51,651 nucleotides of DNA from the NCBI GenBank assembly GCA_930986645.1, contig CAKNJS010000014.1, positions 1 to 51,651 on the forward strand. Direction: 5' to 3'. This document shows, one piece after another, positions 33,170 to 41,585 of the stretch. Position 1 is the first letter of the stretch. The number at the start of each line of letters is the position of its first letter. The notes beneath the pieces are model-generated. The model had not been told where the DNA came from and did no database searches. It saw only the letters and a list, made by a program, of their open reading frames with translations. The translations under genes and the position numbers were made by a program. The DNA comes from an uncultured Lachnoclostridium sp. Lineage in GTDB: Bacteria; Bacillota; Clostridia; Lachnospirales; Lachnospiraceae.

Positions 33170-33790
33170 ATGAAGATTGTATTTATCCGGCACCTGAAGA
33201 CGCCGGGCAATGAAAAGAGACAGTATATCGGCCGGACAGACGAAGATCTGTCCGAACAGGCAGTGAAAGAGTTCCAGCTGCGTCAGGAAGAAAGTATTGG
33301 CGCTCAGTATCCGTCCGTACAGCGTATTATCGCAAGCCCGCTGAGGCGGTGCATCCGGACTGCAGAACTTATTTATCCGGGGCAGGAGATAAGTATAGAA
33401 CCGATGATCAGGGAATGTGATTTCGGAAAATATGAGCAGAAGACTTATGAAGACCTGAAAGATGAACCGGAGTATATCCGGTGGATGGAATCCGGCGGGA
33501 TGACGGCATTTCCGGGAGGAGAGGACCAGACAGAATTTCGAGGAAGGTGTGTGGACGGTGTAAAGAAATGGATCAGCCGGCTTCTGAGTGAAGGGGCAGA
33601 CAGTGCGGCCTTTATCGTGCATGGCGGTACGATCATGGCGGTGCTTACGGAACTGTCTGAGGACGTACATGAATTCTATCACTGGCAGGTGGAAAATGGC
33701 GGCGGATATGTGGCTGAGGTGACGGCAGAGGACTGGGAAAACGACAGGAAAGTACTGAGAAAAGTAAAGAGATTGCATGACAATTCTTAA
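33170..33790 (+). CDS. cobC: histidine phosphatase, alpha-ribazole phosphatase-like
   Basis: This 206-residue member of the phosphoglycerate mutase-like phosphatases has the catalytic R7-H8 pair in FIRHLKTPGN (RHL instead of the common RHG) and the second catalytic histidine H151 in IVHGGTIM. Its place after cobT and cobS suggests it removes the phosphate of alpha-ribazole-5'-phosphate or of adenosylcobalamin phosphate. The ATG at 33170 lies four bases after AAGGAG; a GTG at 33155 overlapping cobS is an alternative. A terminator follows and ends the cobalamin cluster. Confidence 0.85.
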   Translation: MKIVFIRHLKTPGNEKRQYIGRTDEDLSEQAVKEFQLRQEESIGAQYPSVQRIIASPLRRCIRTAELIYPGQEISIEPMIRECDFGKYEQKTYEDLKDEPEYIRWMESGGMTAFPGGEDQTEFRGRCVDGVKKWISRLLSEGADSAAFIVHGGTIMAVLTELSEDVHEFYHWQVENGGGYVAEVTAEDWENDRKVLRKVKRLHDNS

Positions 33791-33806
33791 GATTGTGTTT
33801 TGTAGT

Positions 33807-33847
33807 AGAGAGCATAGAAGAAAGTATACTTTTATGCTCTCTTTTAT
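33807..33847 (+). terminator. rho-independent terminator ending the cobalamin cluster
   Basis: AGAGAGCATA (33807-33816) pairs with TATGCTCTCT (33833-33842); the stem extends inward with AGAA/TT-type pairs, and TTTTAT follows. It lies 16 bases after the cobC stop. Confidence 0.88.
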
Positions 33848-33854
33848 ATTATAA

Positions 33855-34145
33855 TGGACACAGAAACAGGCGGAAGGAAATACGGACTATGAAGAGAAAG
33901 AAGTAAATATCTCTTACAGCCTGACAGTTACAGCAGGGAAGGCAAAGCTTATCTATGTCAGCCCGGACAGAACGGTAACTACCCTTGCGGAATGCATTGC
34001 GGGAGAGGAAAATGAGAAGTCTTTATCAGAGTCGGTTGAAGTGAAAGAAGGAGAAAATCGTATCAGACTTGTGGGGGCACAAGACACGTCACTGGAGTAT
34101 GAGTTCACGGCAGACATGGGAGAAGTCGAGCCATTTGGAGAATAA
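33855..34145 (+). pseudogene. remnant of a secreted or lipoprotein-like protein, N-terminus lost
   Basis: An open frame with coding character runs from just after a stop at 33852-33854 to a stop at 34143-34145, but has no usable ATG, GTG or TTG with a ribosome binding site at its start. It reads about 96 residues, including VNISYSLTVTAGKAKLIYVS and, later, VEVKEGENRIRLVGAQD, a beta-rich pattern like the C-terminal half of small secreted Lachnospiraceae proteins. The region upstream is a terminator, so the signal peptide and start appear deleted. The next gene's ATG lies one base past its stop, and GGAG within its final codons serves as that gene's ribosome binding site. Confidence 0.55.
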
Positions 34146-34146
34146 G

Positions 34147-35103
34147 ATGATGAAAGTATTTGACAACATTACTGGTATTGCCGGGAATGTAGAGGCAGTT
34201 ATTACCAGCTATAATCAAGGAGAAATGCTGCGTGAAGCCGTTCAATCTGTGTATGGTCAGACGGTCAGACCGGCAGGAATAACTATAGTAGATGACGGAT
34301 CTGCAGATGAAGAATCTGTAAGAATATTAAGAGAGATCGAGGCGGACACGAAAGTTCCTGTTCCGGTACAGGTTATATGGCAGGAGAACCGCGGAGTGTC
34401 GGCAGCCAGAAATGCCGGAATCAGGAATACAAGTTCGCCGCTGGTTCTGGTACTTGATGGTGATGACAGATTAGGGCCGGCTTATATTGAGAAGGTCGGA
34501 CGGATGTTGTGCGAGTCTTCTTATATGGTGGCGGCATCTTCGTGGATGCAGACATTCGGTGCGCTAAACGCAGCAGTATGTCCGTGCGGTGGGGATGTGG
34601 CAGCATTCCTTTCCCGTAACTGCTGTCCGGCAACACATATTATGCGTCGGAGCGCGTGGGAGATGTGCGGCGGTTATGATGAATCTATGCGTTCGGGGTT
34701 CGAGGACTGGGAGTTCTTTCTGAGTATACTTGAAACTGAGCCGGATACATCTATCGGAATCGTAGAAGAAATGCTGATCGAATATCGTACAGCTCCTGTC
34801 TCATCGAATATAAAGAGTATGGATAAACGTCTGGAAACTATGAGATTTATTATTGAAAAGCATGCCCGTACTTATCAGAAATATATTGCGGAAGCTCTGC
34901 TGGGAATAGAAGCAGTATCTATGGGGAGACTTTTTAAATGGGAAAATGAAATACTTTATGCACTTGACAGAGAAGGGACTATAAGCAGCGGGGCAGAGGA
35001 GTTTCTGAAAAATCCGACATATGGTGACGGCGGAATGGCGGCAGCCGTACGGATTGTATCCCAATCAGATATCGGAAAGGACAGGGGTAATGAAAAGAAA
35101 TAA
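34147..35103 (+). CDS. family 2 glycosyltransferase
   Basis: This 318-residue GT-A fold protein has the usual GT2 signature: VITSYNQGEMLREAVQSV near 18, VDDGS (D49-D50) for the nucleotide sugar, and LDGDD (104-107) as the metal-binding DXD. A QENRGVSAARNAGI segment lies between them. It has no membrane helix, so the acceptor may be a cell-surface polymer or lipid-linked sugar; none is indicated by neighbours. The open frame reaches 34069, but ATG 34147, six bases after GGAG, yields the family N-terminus. Its end overlaps the next gene by 14 bases. Confidence 0.85.
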   Translation: MMKVFDNITGIAGNVEAVITSYNQGEMLREAVQSVYGQTVRPAGITIVDDGSADEESVRILREIEADTKVPVPVQVIWQENRGVSAARNAGIRNTSSPLVLVLDGDDRLGPAYIEKVGRMLCESSYMVAASSWMQTFGALNAAVCPCGGDVAAFLSRNCCPATHIMRRSAWEMCGGYDESMRSGFEDWEFFLSILETEPDTSIGIVEEMLIEYRTAPVSSNIKSMDKRLETMRFIIEKHARTYQKYIAEALLGIEAVSMGRLFKWENEILYALDREGTISSGAEEFLKNPTYGDGGMAAAVRIVSQSDIGKDRGNEKK

Positions 35104-35962
35104 AAATATTACATTTGTTATTGCTATTGCAATACTGGCGGTTATTATATTAGCCGCATGTGCAGCAGAGCAGAATCATTTCAGAGGAGATAAGTCATCA
35201 GATGATGAGAAACAGGCAGACAACGGGCAGTTTCTGACAGCAGTCTATTTACAAAATGACGATGGAAACAGTCTCTTTGTAAATCTGGCGGGGGAGTATC
35301 CGTTCACGGGGACAATACCTGACGGAGAACTCTATGATGAAGATGGAGAAAAGATCAAAGAGCAGGATCTGAAGAATGGAGATGTGGTAAATATCTATGG
35401 AAACGGGATTATGGCACAGTCTTATCCTGCCCAGTATCATGGAATTACTAAAATAGAAAGGACAGAACAGGCAAACCAGAAGTATATACAGGAATACGGG
35501 CATTATCTGGATGAGATTTTTATAAAAAAAGATCCCTCCCAGCTCCCTTATCTGAATGTATGCTATACGGATGAACTGGCGTCTGCAACGGTAATGATCC
35601 CCGAGGCTTTGAGCTTTACATGGACTTACGAGGAAAATGGAGAAAGCAGAACGATTACTACAGATGCACCTCATGTTCTGCAGACTGAGCCGACAGAAGT
35701 GACAAAACTGTCAGTACCTATGACTATGGAACTGGAGTTTGATGAAAAACCTGAAAGTGTTCAGATACTCTCATGGGATGATTCTTTGCTGGAAGAGTAT
35801 CAGGACAGCGCGGCTGAGATACCGGAAGGTACTCCTGTAGAAGTTCAGGAAAATGAAAAAGGCAATACAGAATTTACCGCGCAGCCGGGATGTGTGTATC
35901 TTGTGCAGGGGCAGTGGGAGAATGGAACCGTGGATTATGGCTTCCGAGTGTCAGCTGAGTGA
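35090..35962 (+). CDS. lipoprotein of unknown function
   Basis: This 290-residue protein begins with a basic stretch, a hydrophobic core and the lipobox LAAC (Cys near residue 23), so it should be anchored outside the membrane. An acidic, Asp/Glu-rich body of about 260 residues follows, with a small OB-like first part (DGELYDEDGEKIKEQDLKNG, typical of DUF-type lipoproteins that carry a Yobs-like segment) and a C-terminal beta-rich part ending VQGQWENGTVDYGFRV. I do not recognise a family with certainty. It overlaps the glycosyltransferase gene, with AGGGG just upstream of the ATG, so the two are co-expressed. Confidence 0.75.
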   Translation: MKRNKNITFVIAIAILAVIILAACAAEQNHFRGDKSSDDEKQADNGQFLTAVYLQNDDGNSLFVNLAGEYPFTGTIPDGELYDEDGEKIKEQDLKNGDVVNIYGNGIMAQSYPAQYHGITKIERTEQANQKYIQEYGHYLDEIFIKKDPSQLPYLNVCYTDELASATVMIPEALSFTWTYEENGESRTITTDAPHVLQTEPTEVTKLSVPMTMELEFDEKPESVQILSWDDSLLEEYQDSAAEIPEGTPVEVQENEKGNTEFTAQPGCVYLVQGQWENGTVDYGFRVSAE

Positions 35963-36028
35963 TTATCTGTTGCAGATCGGAGAAAAAATGCAGAAAAATA
36001 ACCCAATATAAAATCAAGGAGAAAGCAT

Positions 36029-36562
36029 ATGGGAGCAATCATTATATACGGAAGCTGTTATGGAACAGCAAAAGTATATGCAGAAGCACTGGCAGAACAG
36101 ATGAAATGCAAAGTGTTATCGTATGATAAAGTAAAGGCGCCGGATGGATATGAAACGATCGTCTATGTGGGCGGTCTTTATGCCGGTGGCGTCATGGGCA
36201 TGGCAAGGACAGCGAAGAAGATTCCGGCAGATAAGTGTAAAAGATTTATTGTGCTCACAGTGGGACTTGCCGATCCGGACGATGAAAAGAACGTACAGAA
36301 TATCAGGAAGGCTGCGCTCAGACAGATACCGGAATCCCTCGCTGACAAGACAGAATTTTACCACCTGAGAGGTGGGATTGATTATGGAAAGCTGAGTTTT
36401 AAACACAGGCTGATGATGAAAATGCTCTATGAACAGGCGAAAAAACAGCCGCCTGACGAGCGGGATGCAGATACAAGGGCAATGATTGAGACATACGGAC
36501 AGAAAGTCAGCTTTGTAGATCCGGAAAGACTGAAAATTATAGTGAAGGAACTGGAAGAGTAA
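36029..36562 (+). CDS. flavodoxin-domain protein (HemG-like)
   Basis: This 177-residue protein starts with IIIYGSCYGTAKVYAEALAE, a phosphate-binding loop of the flavodoxin type, and continues with VYVGGLYAGGVMG and FIVLTVGLADP, matching the Flavodoxin_5 family that includes protoporphyrinogen oxidase HemG. It is cytoplasmic and probably binds FMN; the redox partner is unknown. AAGGAG precedes the ATG. Although it lies near cobalamin genes, a terminator and two genes separate it from them, so a tetrapyrrole role is not supported. Confidence 0.82.
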   Translation: MGAIIIYGSCYGTAKVYAEALAEQMKCKVLSYDKVKAPDGYETIVYVGGLYAGGVMGMARTAKKIPADKCKRFIVLTVGLADPDDEKNVQNIRKAALRQIPESLADKTEFYHLRGGIDYGKLSFKHRLMMKMLYEQAKKQPPDERDADTRAMIETYGQKVSFVDPERLKIIVKELEE

Positions 36563-36592
36563 AAAGTAGACACGAAGAAAGAGGGGATAGAA

Positions 36593-36973
36593 ATGAGACT
36601 AAAAAATATATTGATCGTCGTTGACGATATTGAAAAGTCAAGACGGTTTTACCACGATCTGTTCGGCCTTGATATGGTGCTTGATAATGACGGAAATATG
36701 ATTCTGACCGAAGGTCTGGTGCTTCAGGACAAAAAAATCTGGAAAAAATTTCTGGAAAAGGATATTATTGCGGAAAGCAATGCCTGTGAACTGTATTTTG
36801 AAGAGCGGGATCTGGAAGCGTTTGTTCAGAAACTTGAAAAATTGTATCCCTCAATTAAGTATGTCAACCGGCTTATGACTCACAGCTGGGGGCAGAAAGT
36901 CATCCGGTTTTATGATCCGGACGGGAATCTGATTGAAGTGGGAACGCCGATGGAGAGATCTGAAAAACATTAA
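36593..36973 (+). CDS. VOC (glyoxalase/bleomycin resistance) family protein
   Basis: This 126-residue protein has one vicinal-oxygen-chelate domain: ILIVVDDIEKSRRFYHDLFG at the start and VIRFYDPDGNLIEVG at the end, the usual metal ligand region. Metal-dependent lyase, isomerase or drug-sequestering roles occur in the family and cannot be told apart here. GAGGGG precedes the ATG. It is followed after 18 bases by the ACT-DUF3781 gene. Confidence 0.9.
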   Translation: MRLKNILIVVDDIEKSRRFYHDLFGLDMVLDNDGNMILTEGLVLQDKKIWKKFLEKDIIAESNACELYFEERDLEAFVQKLEKLYPSIKYVNRLMTHSWGQKVIRFYDPDGNLIEVGTPMERSEKH

Positions 36974-36991
36974 GAAATGGAGACAGTATAG

Positions 36992-37627
36992 ATGGAACTA
37001 CAGAAGATTAACAGAGATTTTTCAGTTTGCAAAGTGACAGATTATTCAAAAGTAAATCTGGAATCTGAATATTGTTTTATTGGGAAAACGGATGAGGAGA
37101 ACTCTCTGGTATGTCTGACGGAGAATGTGCCTGACAACACCACAGAGCGTGAGGATGGCTGGCGCGCATTCCGGATCAGAGGAGTACTTGACTTTTCACT
37201 GATAGGAATTCTGGCAAAAATATCTGCACTTCTGGCAAAAGAGAAAATCGGTATATTTGTTGTCTCTACATATAACACAGATTACGTTCTTGTGAAGAAA
37301 GAAAATGAAATGAAGGCAATGAGATGTCTGATCAGAGAAGGCTATAAGGTAGAAGGCGAGAAAACGGACAGCTGGAAAGAGGACGGGAAGCAGCTGCTTT
37401 CCAATCTGGATAAGCTTCATACAACCCCGATGGGGGAAGAGCGGATAAAGAAGAATCTGCGATTGGAAACAGAGGATATTGTGGGATATTGCAGAGATAA
37501 GATACTGGCTCCGGACTGTAACATTTATAAAGATGGTAAAAACTGGTACTGTCAGACAGACAATATTAAGATTACGGTTAATGCTTCAAGTTATACAATA
37601 ATTACAGCGCATCTTGTTAAGGTGTAA
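36992..37627 (+). CDS. fusion of an ACT-type regulatory domain with DUF3781
   Basis: This 211-residue protein has two parts. The first 125 residues resemble the ACT_7/CASTOR-like small-molecule-binding domains (WRAFRIRGVLDFSLIGILAK, then IFVVSTYNTDYVLVKKE). The last 80 residues, from LLSNLDKLHTTPMGEERIKK to YTIITAHLVKV, match DUF3781, which I know mainly as a stand-alone protein. The reading frame passes through without interruption. ACT domains usually bind amino acids, so a ligand-gated role for DUF3781 is conceivable, but this is inference. The start codon follows a weak site (GAGACAG). Confidence 0.78.
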   Translation: MELQKINRDFSVCKVTDYSKVNLESEYCFIGKTDEENSLVCLTENVPDNTTEREDGWRAFRIRGVLDFSLIGILAKISALLAKEKIGIFVVSTYNTDYVLVKKENEMKAMRCLIREGYKVEGEKTDSWKEDGKQLLSNLDKLHTTPMGEERIKKNLRLETEDIVGYCRDKILAPDCNIYKDGKNWYCQTDNIKITVNASSYTIITAHLVKV

Positions 37628-37716
37628 TTTCTGGTGTCTTTTTGAAGACGAAGCCATGATCGGGACGGCTGCTCTTTGAATTGAAAACGAGATTTTATCA
37701 AAGGAGGGTTAGTAAA

Positions 37717-37905
37717 ATGACAAAGAAACTTTCGAGAATAATAGCTGCTTTGATGCTTATGTTGGCTATTGCATTTGCTGCATATGCACTGAATCATCCG
37801 GAGGCGGGATTCCCATGGAATAATGCAATTACATATGTGTTGTATATTATGTACCTAGTGGTAATGATTGTTCTCTTTACAGCACCTTTTAGGAAGAATA
37901 AGTGA
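37717..37905 (+). CDS. small membrane protein
   Basis: This 62-residue protein has two hydrophobic segments (about 8-24 and 36-55) and a basic tail FRKNK. AAAGGAGGG lies eight bases before the ATG, a near-perfect site, which supports translation. I do not recognise a family. The 89 bases before it contain no clear promoter. Confidence 0.65.
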   Translation: MTKKLSRIIAALMLMLAIAFAAYALNHPEAGFPWNNAITYVLYIMYLVVMIVLFTAPFRKNK

Positions 37906-37972
37906 CAATAAACATGAGCGCCAGTGTATGGATTTGGCGGAATGAAACTGGCAGAGTAAAAGGAGTAAAGCT

Positions 37973-38455
37973 ATGGAAATCAGAACGTACAGACAGAAAG
38001 ATATAAAAGACATAGCCGAGCTTTTCTATAATACGGTACACACTGTCAATGCGGCAGACTATACAGAAAAACAGCTTGATGCGTGGGCTGACGGAAATAT
38101 AGATCTGTCGGCGTGGAACCGATCCTTTCAGGAGCATATGACACTGGTTACGGTGATGCCGTCAGACAAGGAAAATGGAACGGAACAGATCGTGGGCTTT
38201 GCGGACATGGACAGTACAGGATATCTCGATCGGCTGTATGTGCACAAAGATTTTCAGCGACATGGGATCGCGTCAGCACTCTGCGACAGACTGGAACAGG
38301 CGGTGGATGCGGAAAAGTTTACAACCCACGCATCTATTACGGCAAAGCCGTTTTTTGAGAAAAGAGGCTATCAGGTTGTGCGGGAACAGCAGGTAGAGAG
38401 AAAAGGGATACTGCTGACAAACTATGTGATGAAAAAGAGCGTGAACGGTATCTGA
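37973..38455 (+). CDS. GNAT family N-acetyltransferase
   Basis: This 160-residue protein has the acetyl-CoA loop in LYVHKDFQRHGIASALCDRL near residue 90 and the late FFEKRGYQVVREQ motif near 130. It starts MEIRTYRQKDIKDIAELFYN, typical of the YafP/PA4534-like group. The substrate is unknown. AAAGGAG precedes the ATG. It is the first of three unrelated GNAT genes in this accessory run. Confidence 0.9.
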   Translation: MEIRTYRQKDIKDIAELFYNTVHTVNAADYTEKQLDAWADGNIDLSAWNRSFQEHMTLVTVMPSDKENGTEQIVGFADMDSTGYLDRLYVHKDFQRHGIASALCDRLEQAVDAEKFTTHASITAKPFFEKRGYQVVREQQVERKGILLTNYVMKKSVNGI

Positions 38456-38475
38456 AGAAGGGAAAGGAGTAAGCA

Positions 38476-39249
38476 ATGTCAGTGAAAACGATATTTCAAA
38501 GATCAGATATATCAGCTCCGGCACTGATCAATCCGACGGATACGACAGAGAAGATAAAAGGTTTCCCGAAGATCTGTGTATCCACATTTTCAGACAATAT
38601 CATCCGGAAATACGCTTCTTTGAAACATGTGGAGCAGATTGCGGAGTTATATACTGCAAACGGATCAATGCCGGTCTATAAGATCCGCTATAAAGATACA
38701 GATATCGCGTTTTTCCAGTCAAGAGTAGGTGCGCCCGCCTGTGTTGTAAGTTTTGAGGAAGTTGTGGCAATGGGCGCGGAGCGGTTCGTATTGTTCGGCT
38801 CCTGCGGCGTACTGGATGACGAGAAAGTGAAGGGAAAGATCATTATCCCTGTCTCAGCGGTACGTGACGAGGGAACAAGCTACCATTACGCTGCTCCGTC
38901 GCCGGAGATAGAGGCAGATGAGAAGTGCGTGAATGTACTGGAGAATGTCCTGAAGGATCTGGGCTGCCCTTATGTCAAAGGAAAGACATGGACGACAGAC
39001 GGTATTTACCGGGAAACTCTTCCGATGTTACAGGAAAGGAAAGAACAGGGCTGCCTTGCGGTTGAGATGGAGTGCGCGTCTATGCTGGCAGTTTCGCAGT
39101 ACCGGAAGATTCCTTTTATTCAATTCCTATATGGTGCGGATAATCTTGGTGATGATACATGGGAGATCAGAGATCTGATGCAGTATGGAATGAATGGGGC
39201 GGAGAAATATATGGCGCTGGCATTTGAGTGCGGACTGGCACTGATGTGA
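38476..39249 (+). CDS. nucleoside phosphorylase (PNP/UDP family)
   Basis: This 257-residue protein shows the phosphorylase-I pattern: SRVGAPACVVSFEEVVAMGA near 78, the phosphate-binding LFGSCGVLDD near 101, a TTDGIYRET segment and the nucleoside-binding AVEMECASMLAVSQ near 197. The EMEC motif with a following Asp (YGADNLGDD) points to uridine or purine nucleoside cleavage; which base is not clear. The N-terminal residues vary from the well-studied enzymes. AAAGGAG lies eight bases before the ATG. Confidence 0.87.
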   Translation: MSVKTIFQRSDISAPALINPTDTTEKIKGFPKICVSTFSDNIIRKYASLKHVEQIAELYTANGSMPVYKIRYKDTDIAFFQSRVGAPACVVSFEEVVAMGAERFVLFGSCGVLDDEKVKGKIIIPVSAVRDEGTSYHYAAPSPEIEADEKCVNVLENVLKDLGCPYVKGKTWTTDGIYRETLPMLQERKEQGCLAVEMECASMLAVSQYRKIPFIQFLYGADNLGDDTWEIRDLMQYGMNGAEKYMALAFECGLALM

Positions 39250-39306
39250 CTTCAGAGGAGTGACGGGAAAATGCAGTATGATTTGGAAATGAAAAAGAGG
39301 AATAAG

Positions 39307-39792
39307 ATGAATTTAATATATAAAAAGGCAGACCTCAGTGATATAGATATACTGACAGAAACAAGAATAGAAGTGTTAAGAGCTGCGAACCAATTATCAG
39401 CTGACGTGGATATGAGTGAAGTGAGACGTGAGTCGTATGCATATTATGAAAGGGCTCTTGCCAACAATACACATACAGCATATCTGGTATACGATGGAAA
39501 TGCTGTCGTTGGTGCAGGCGGTGTGAGTTTCTTTCAGGTCATGCCTGCATATCATAATCCAAGCGGAAATAAAGCATATATTATGAATATGTATACGCAC
39601 CCTGATTACAGGAGAAAAGGGATAGCTTTCAAGGTATTAGATATGCTTGTAAAGGAATGCTATGCGAGGAATATTACAGCCATTTCGCTTGAGGCAACAG
39701 ACATGGGGCGGCCGCTATATGAAAAATATGGATTTATAAAAATGGAGCATGAAATGGAGCTTCCCAAAATACAGAATGGAGAGAGAAAGTAG
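39307..39792 (+). CDS. GNAT family N-acetyltransferase
   Basis: This 161-residue acetyltransferase starts MNLIYKKADLSDIDILTETR and has the cofactor loop MYTHPDYRRKGIAFKVLD near 100 and YEKYGFIKMEHEMEL at the end. Starts at 39271 and 39307 are both open; 39307 has AGAGGA seven bases upstream and yields the usual N-terminus, so it is preferred. The substrate is unknown. Confidence 0.88.
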   Translation: MNLIYKKADLSDIDILTETRIEVLRAANQLSADVDMSEVRRESYAYYERALANNTHTAYLVYDGNAVVGAGGVSFFQVMPAYHNPSGNKAYIMNMYTHPDYRRKGIAFKVLDMLVKECYARNITAISLEATDMGRPLYEKYGFIKMEHEMELPKIQNGERK

Positions 39793-39810
39793 AGAAAGGA
39801 CAGCATAATT

Positions 39811-40184
39811 ATGCCGGCTTATGATTTCAGGCAGGAAATAGAAAAGAAATCGGGATTACTCTGCCGAAGATGATGGATGTGGATACGGACAATGAACGAA
39901 TCGTAAAGGAATATATAGAGGGTGATACGGTCTATGAAATGGTCTTAAAGACCAGACCGTTGGATGAGTGCCTGCGTCAGATAAAAGAGATGTGCCGCCT
40001 GCTGTATGCGGCAGATACAAATATAGGTTATTTTCCCACAAATTTTATCATGCAGGACGGAATTCTTTATTATGTTGACTATGAATGTAACCAATATATG
40101 GAAGAATGGAATTTTGAGAACTGGGGTGTGAAATACTGGTCAAAGACGCCGGAATTTCTCAAATATATAAAAGAACATTCATAA
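39811..40184 (+). pseudogene. decayed kinase-like gene (frameshifted, truncated)
   Basis: The 104-residue frame at 39870-40184 reads like the C-terminal part of a Firmicutes serine/threonine or aminoglycoside kinase-like protein (RIVKEYIEGDTVYEMVLK, then YFPTNFIMQDGILYYVDYE and WNFENWGVKYWSKTPEF). The codons just upstream in the same frame (GITLPK) continue the homology. A second frame starting at ATG 39811 reads MPAYDFRQEIEKKSG and then runs into GLLCRR and a stop; joining the two frames at 39852 restores a continuous sequence, so one base appears lost. Even then most of the N-terminal lobe is missing. Translation from ATG 39870 as a short protein is possible but has no good ribosome binding site. 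Confidence 0.65.
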
Positions 40185-40200
40185 AGGAAAAGAATAGAAC

Positions 40201-40731
40201 ATGAGAAAGATTATTTTATACATTGCTATGAGCCTTGACGGCTATATTGCTGATAAAAACGGAAGCGTGGACTGGCTGGCAGGGCAGGACGAAGAGGCAG
40301 AGAATGAGGATACCTATTCAGAGTTCATAAAAGATATCGACACTGTTGTGATGGGGTGGAATACCTATGCTCAGATCAGGAGGGAACTTTCACCGGAGAA
40401 ATGGCCCTATGAAAATCTGACAAGCTACGTCATCACCCATAGAAATGTGGACTCGTCAGAGAAGATCAAATTTGTCAGGGAAGATCCATGCGAGCTGGCT
40501 GTGCACCTGAAAGAAACACCGGGTAAAGATATCTGGATCTGCGGGGGATCCGGCGTCATTCAGCCACTGCTCCGGAGAAATCTGATCGATGAATATCATA
40601 TTTTCGTCATACCAGCGATTTTGGGGGACGGTATCTCTCTGTTCGGGAAAAGAGAAGCAGAAATACAGCTCCGGCTGAAATATACGAAGGCTCATAATGG
40701 GATAACGGAACTGGTTTATATTAGAAGATAA
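40201..40731 (+). CDS. dihydrofolate reductase family protein (RibD C-terminal domain)
   Basis: This 176-residue protein begins RKIILYIAMSLDGYIADKNG, and contains VVMGWNTYAQI near 49 and IWICGGSGVIQPLLRRNLID near 115, the NADPH-binding pattern of YwjB/YyaP-type proteins related to the RibD reductase domain. These are mostly uncharacterised pyridine-nucleotide reductases, not true DHFRs. AAAGGAAAAG precedes the ATG. Confidence 0.88.
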   Translation: MRKIILYIAMSLDGYIADKNGSVDWLAGQDEEAENEDTYSEFIKDIDTVVMGWNTYAQIRRELSPEKWPYENLTSYVITHRNVDSSEKIKFVREDPCELAVHLKETPGKDIWICGGSGVIQPLLRRNLIDEYHIFVIPAILGDGISLFGKREAEIQLRLKYTKAHNGITELVYIRR

Positions 40732-40765
40732 TAAGTGTTTTATGTTTTTGAAGGGGGATTATTAC

Positions 40766-41341
40766 ATGTGCAATACTCGGCCGTTATATCGTGTTTCTTA
40801 TAAAATGACAGAAGAAATTTATCGGGAAGCTAATCGTCTGCTGTATCGAAAACGGATTCCGGGAATCTGCCTGATCGTTTTCTGCTTTTGCATTATAGCG
40901 CTGATACCCGATATATCAGCTGGAATTATGGAGGGCAGAGATTCCTTGGAGATTATTGTTGAAACAGTGTTTTTTATGCTCCTGATGATGGGTTCCGTCT
41001 TTGTTATATTGCTTATAGCAGTGAAAGTGTTCATGAAAACAGCTGTGAGATCATCTTTTAAGAGTTATGCAGGATTATATGGAACAGGACACAGTGCCTC
41101 CTTTTATGAGGATAAGATTGTGTATCACTCAGAAAAAAGCCGGGAAGAGTTTGGTTACGATAAGTTTTGGCGAATGCTGGGGAATAAAGAAATCGTTGTA
41201 ATGCTGACAGGGAGCAGACGGCAGCCGGGCATGATCATCCTGCCTAAGAATGGACTGTGGGAAAAGCAGGATGAACAGATGGAAAGGTTTCTCCGGGAAA
41301 AGTGTATTAATGTAAAAAAAGGAATCGAACATTGTCGCTAA
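40766..41341 (+). CDS. YcxB-like membrane protein
   Basis: This 191-residue protein has two adjacent membrane segments (about 32-52 and 68-90), then a soluble C-terminal domain with SFYEDKIVYHSEKSREEFGY and IILPKNGLW, the pattern of the YcxB-like family (PF14317). Function unknown. AGGGGG lies seven bases before the ATG at 40766; the ATG at 40742 would lie before this site. About 180 bases after its stop contain no convincing gene. Confidence 0.78.
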   Translation: MCNTRPLYRVSYKMTEEIYREANRLLYRKRIPGICLIVFCFCIIALIPDISAGIMEGRDSLEIIVETVFFMLLMMGSVFVILLIAVKVFMKTAVRSSFKSYAGLYGTGHSASFYEDKIVYHSEKSREEFGYDKFWRMLGNKEIVVMLTGSRRQPGMIILPKNGLWEKQDEQMERFLREKCINVKKGIEHCR

Positions 41342-41525
41342 ATGGGATAGCTTTATGTTGTTTAGTAAAGTTATTAATGTCTATTTGGGCAATTAATCAA
41401 AGAAGATGTGGAAGAGACGGGAATGTATGTTTTCATAACAGGAATCACATCAAGCTGAGTTTTAGGTTTGGAGAACACCAAAGAAAACAGAACAAATTTA
41501 TTATGGAAAGGCGGAGACCGTGGCT

Positions 41526-41549
41526 TTTCATATATGTTTTTGGTACAAT
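41526..41549 (+). promoter_or_regulatory. possible extended -10 promoter for the DUF1835 gene
   Basis: TGGTACAAT at 41541-41549 is an extended -10 with TACAAT at 41544-41549; the -35 is weak. It lies 37 bases before the TTG start proposed for the next gene. The preceding 180 bases (41342-41520) show no gene, terminator or clear repeat. Confidence 0.4.
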
Positions 41550-41585
41550 AAAGGCAGTTGGATTGTGCAGAAAGAAGGTGAGCTT

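Noticed and set aside
36029..36562. HemG-like protein as part of tetrapyrrole synthesis
   Set aside because: It is separated from the cobalamin cluster by a terminator, a pseudogene and two unrelated genes; the match is only to the flavodoxin fold.
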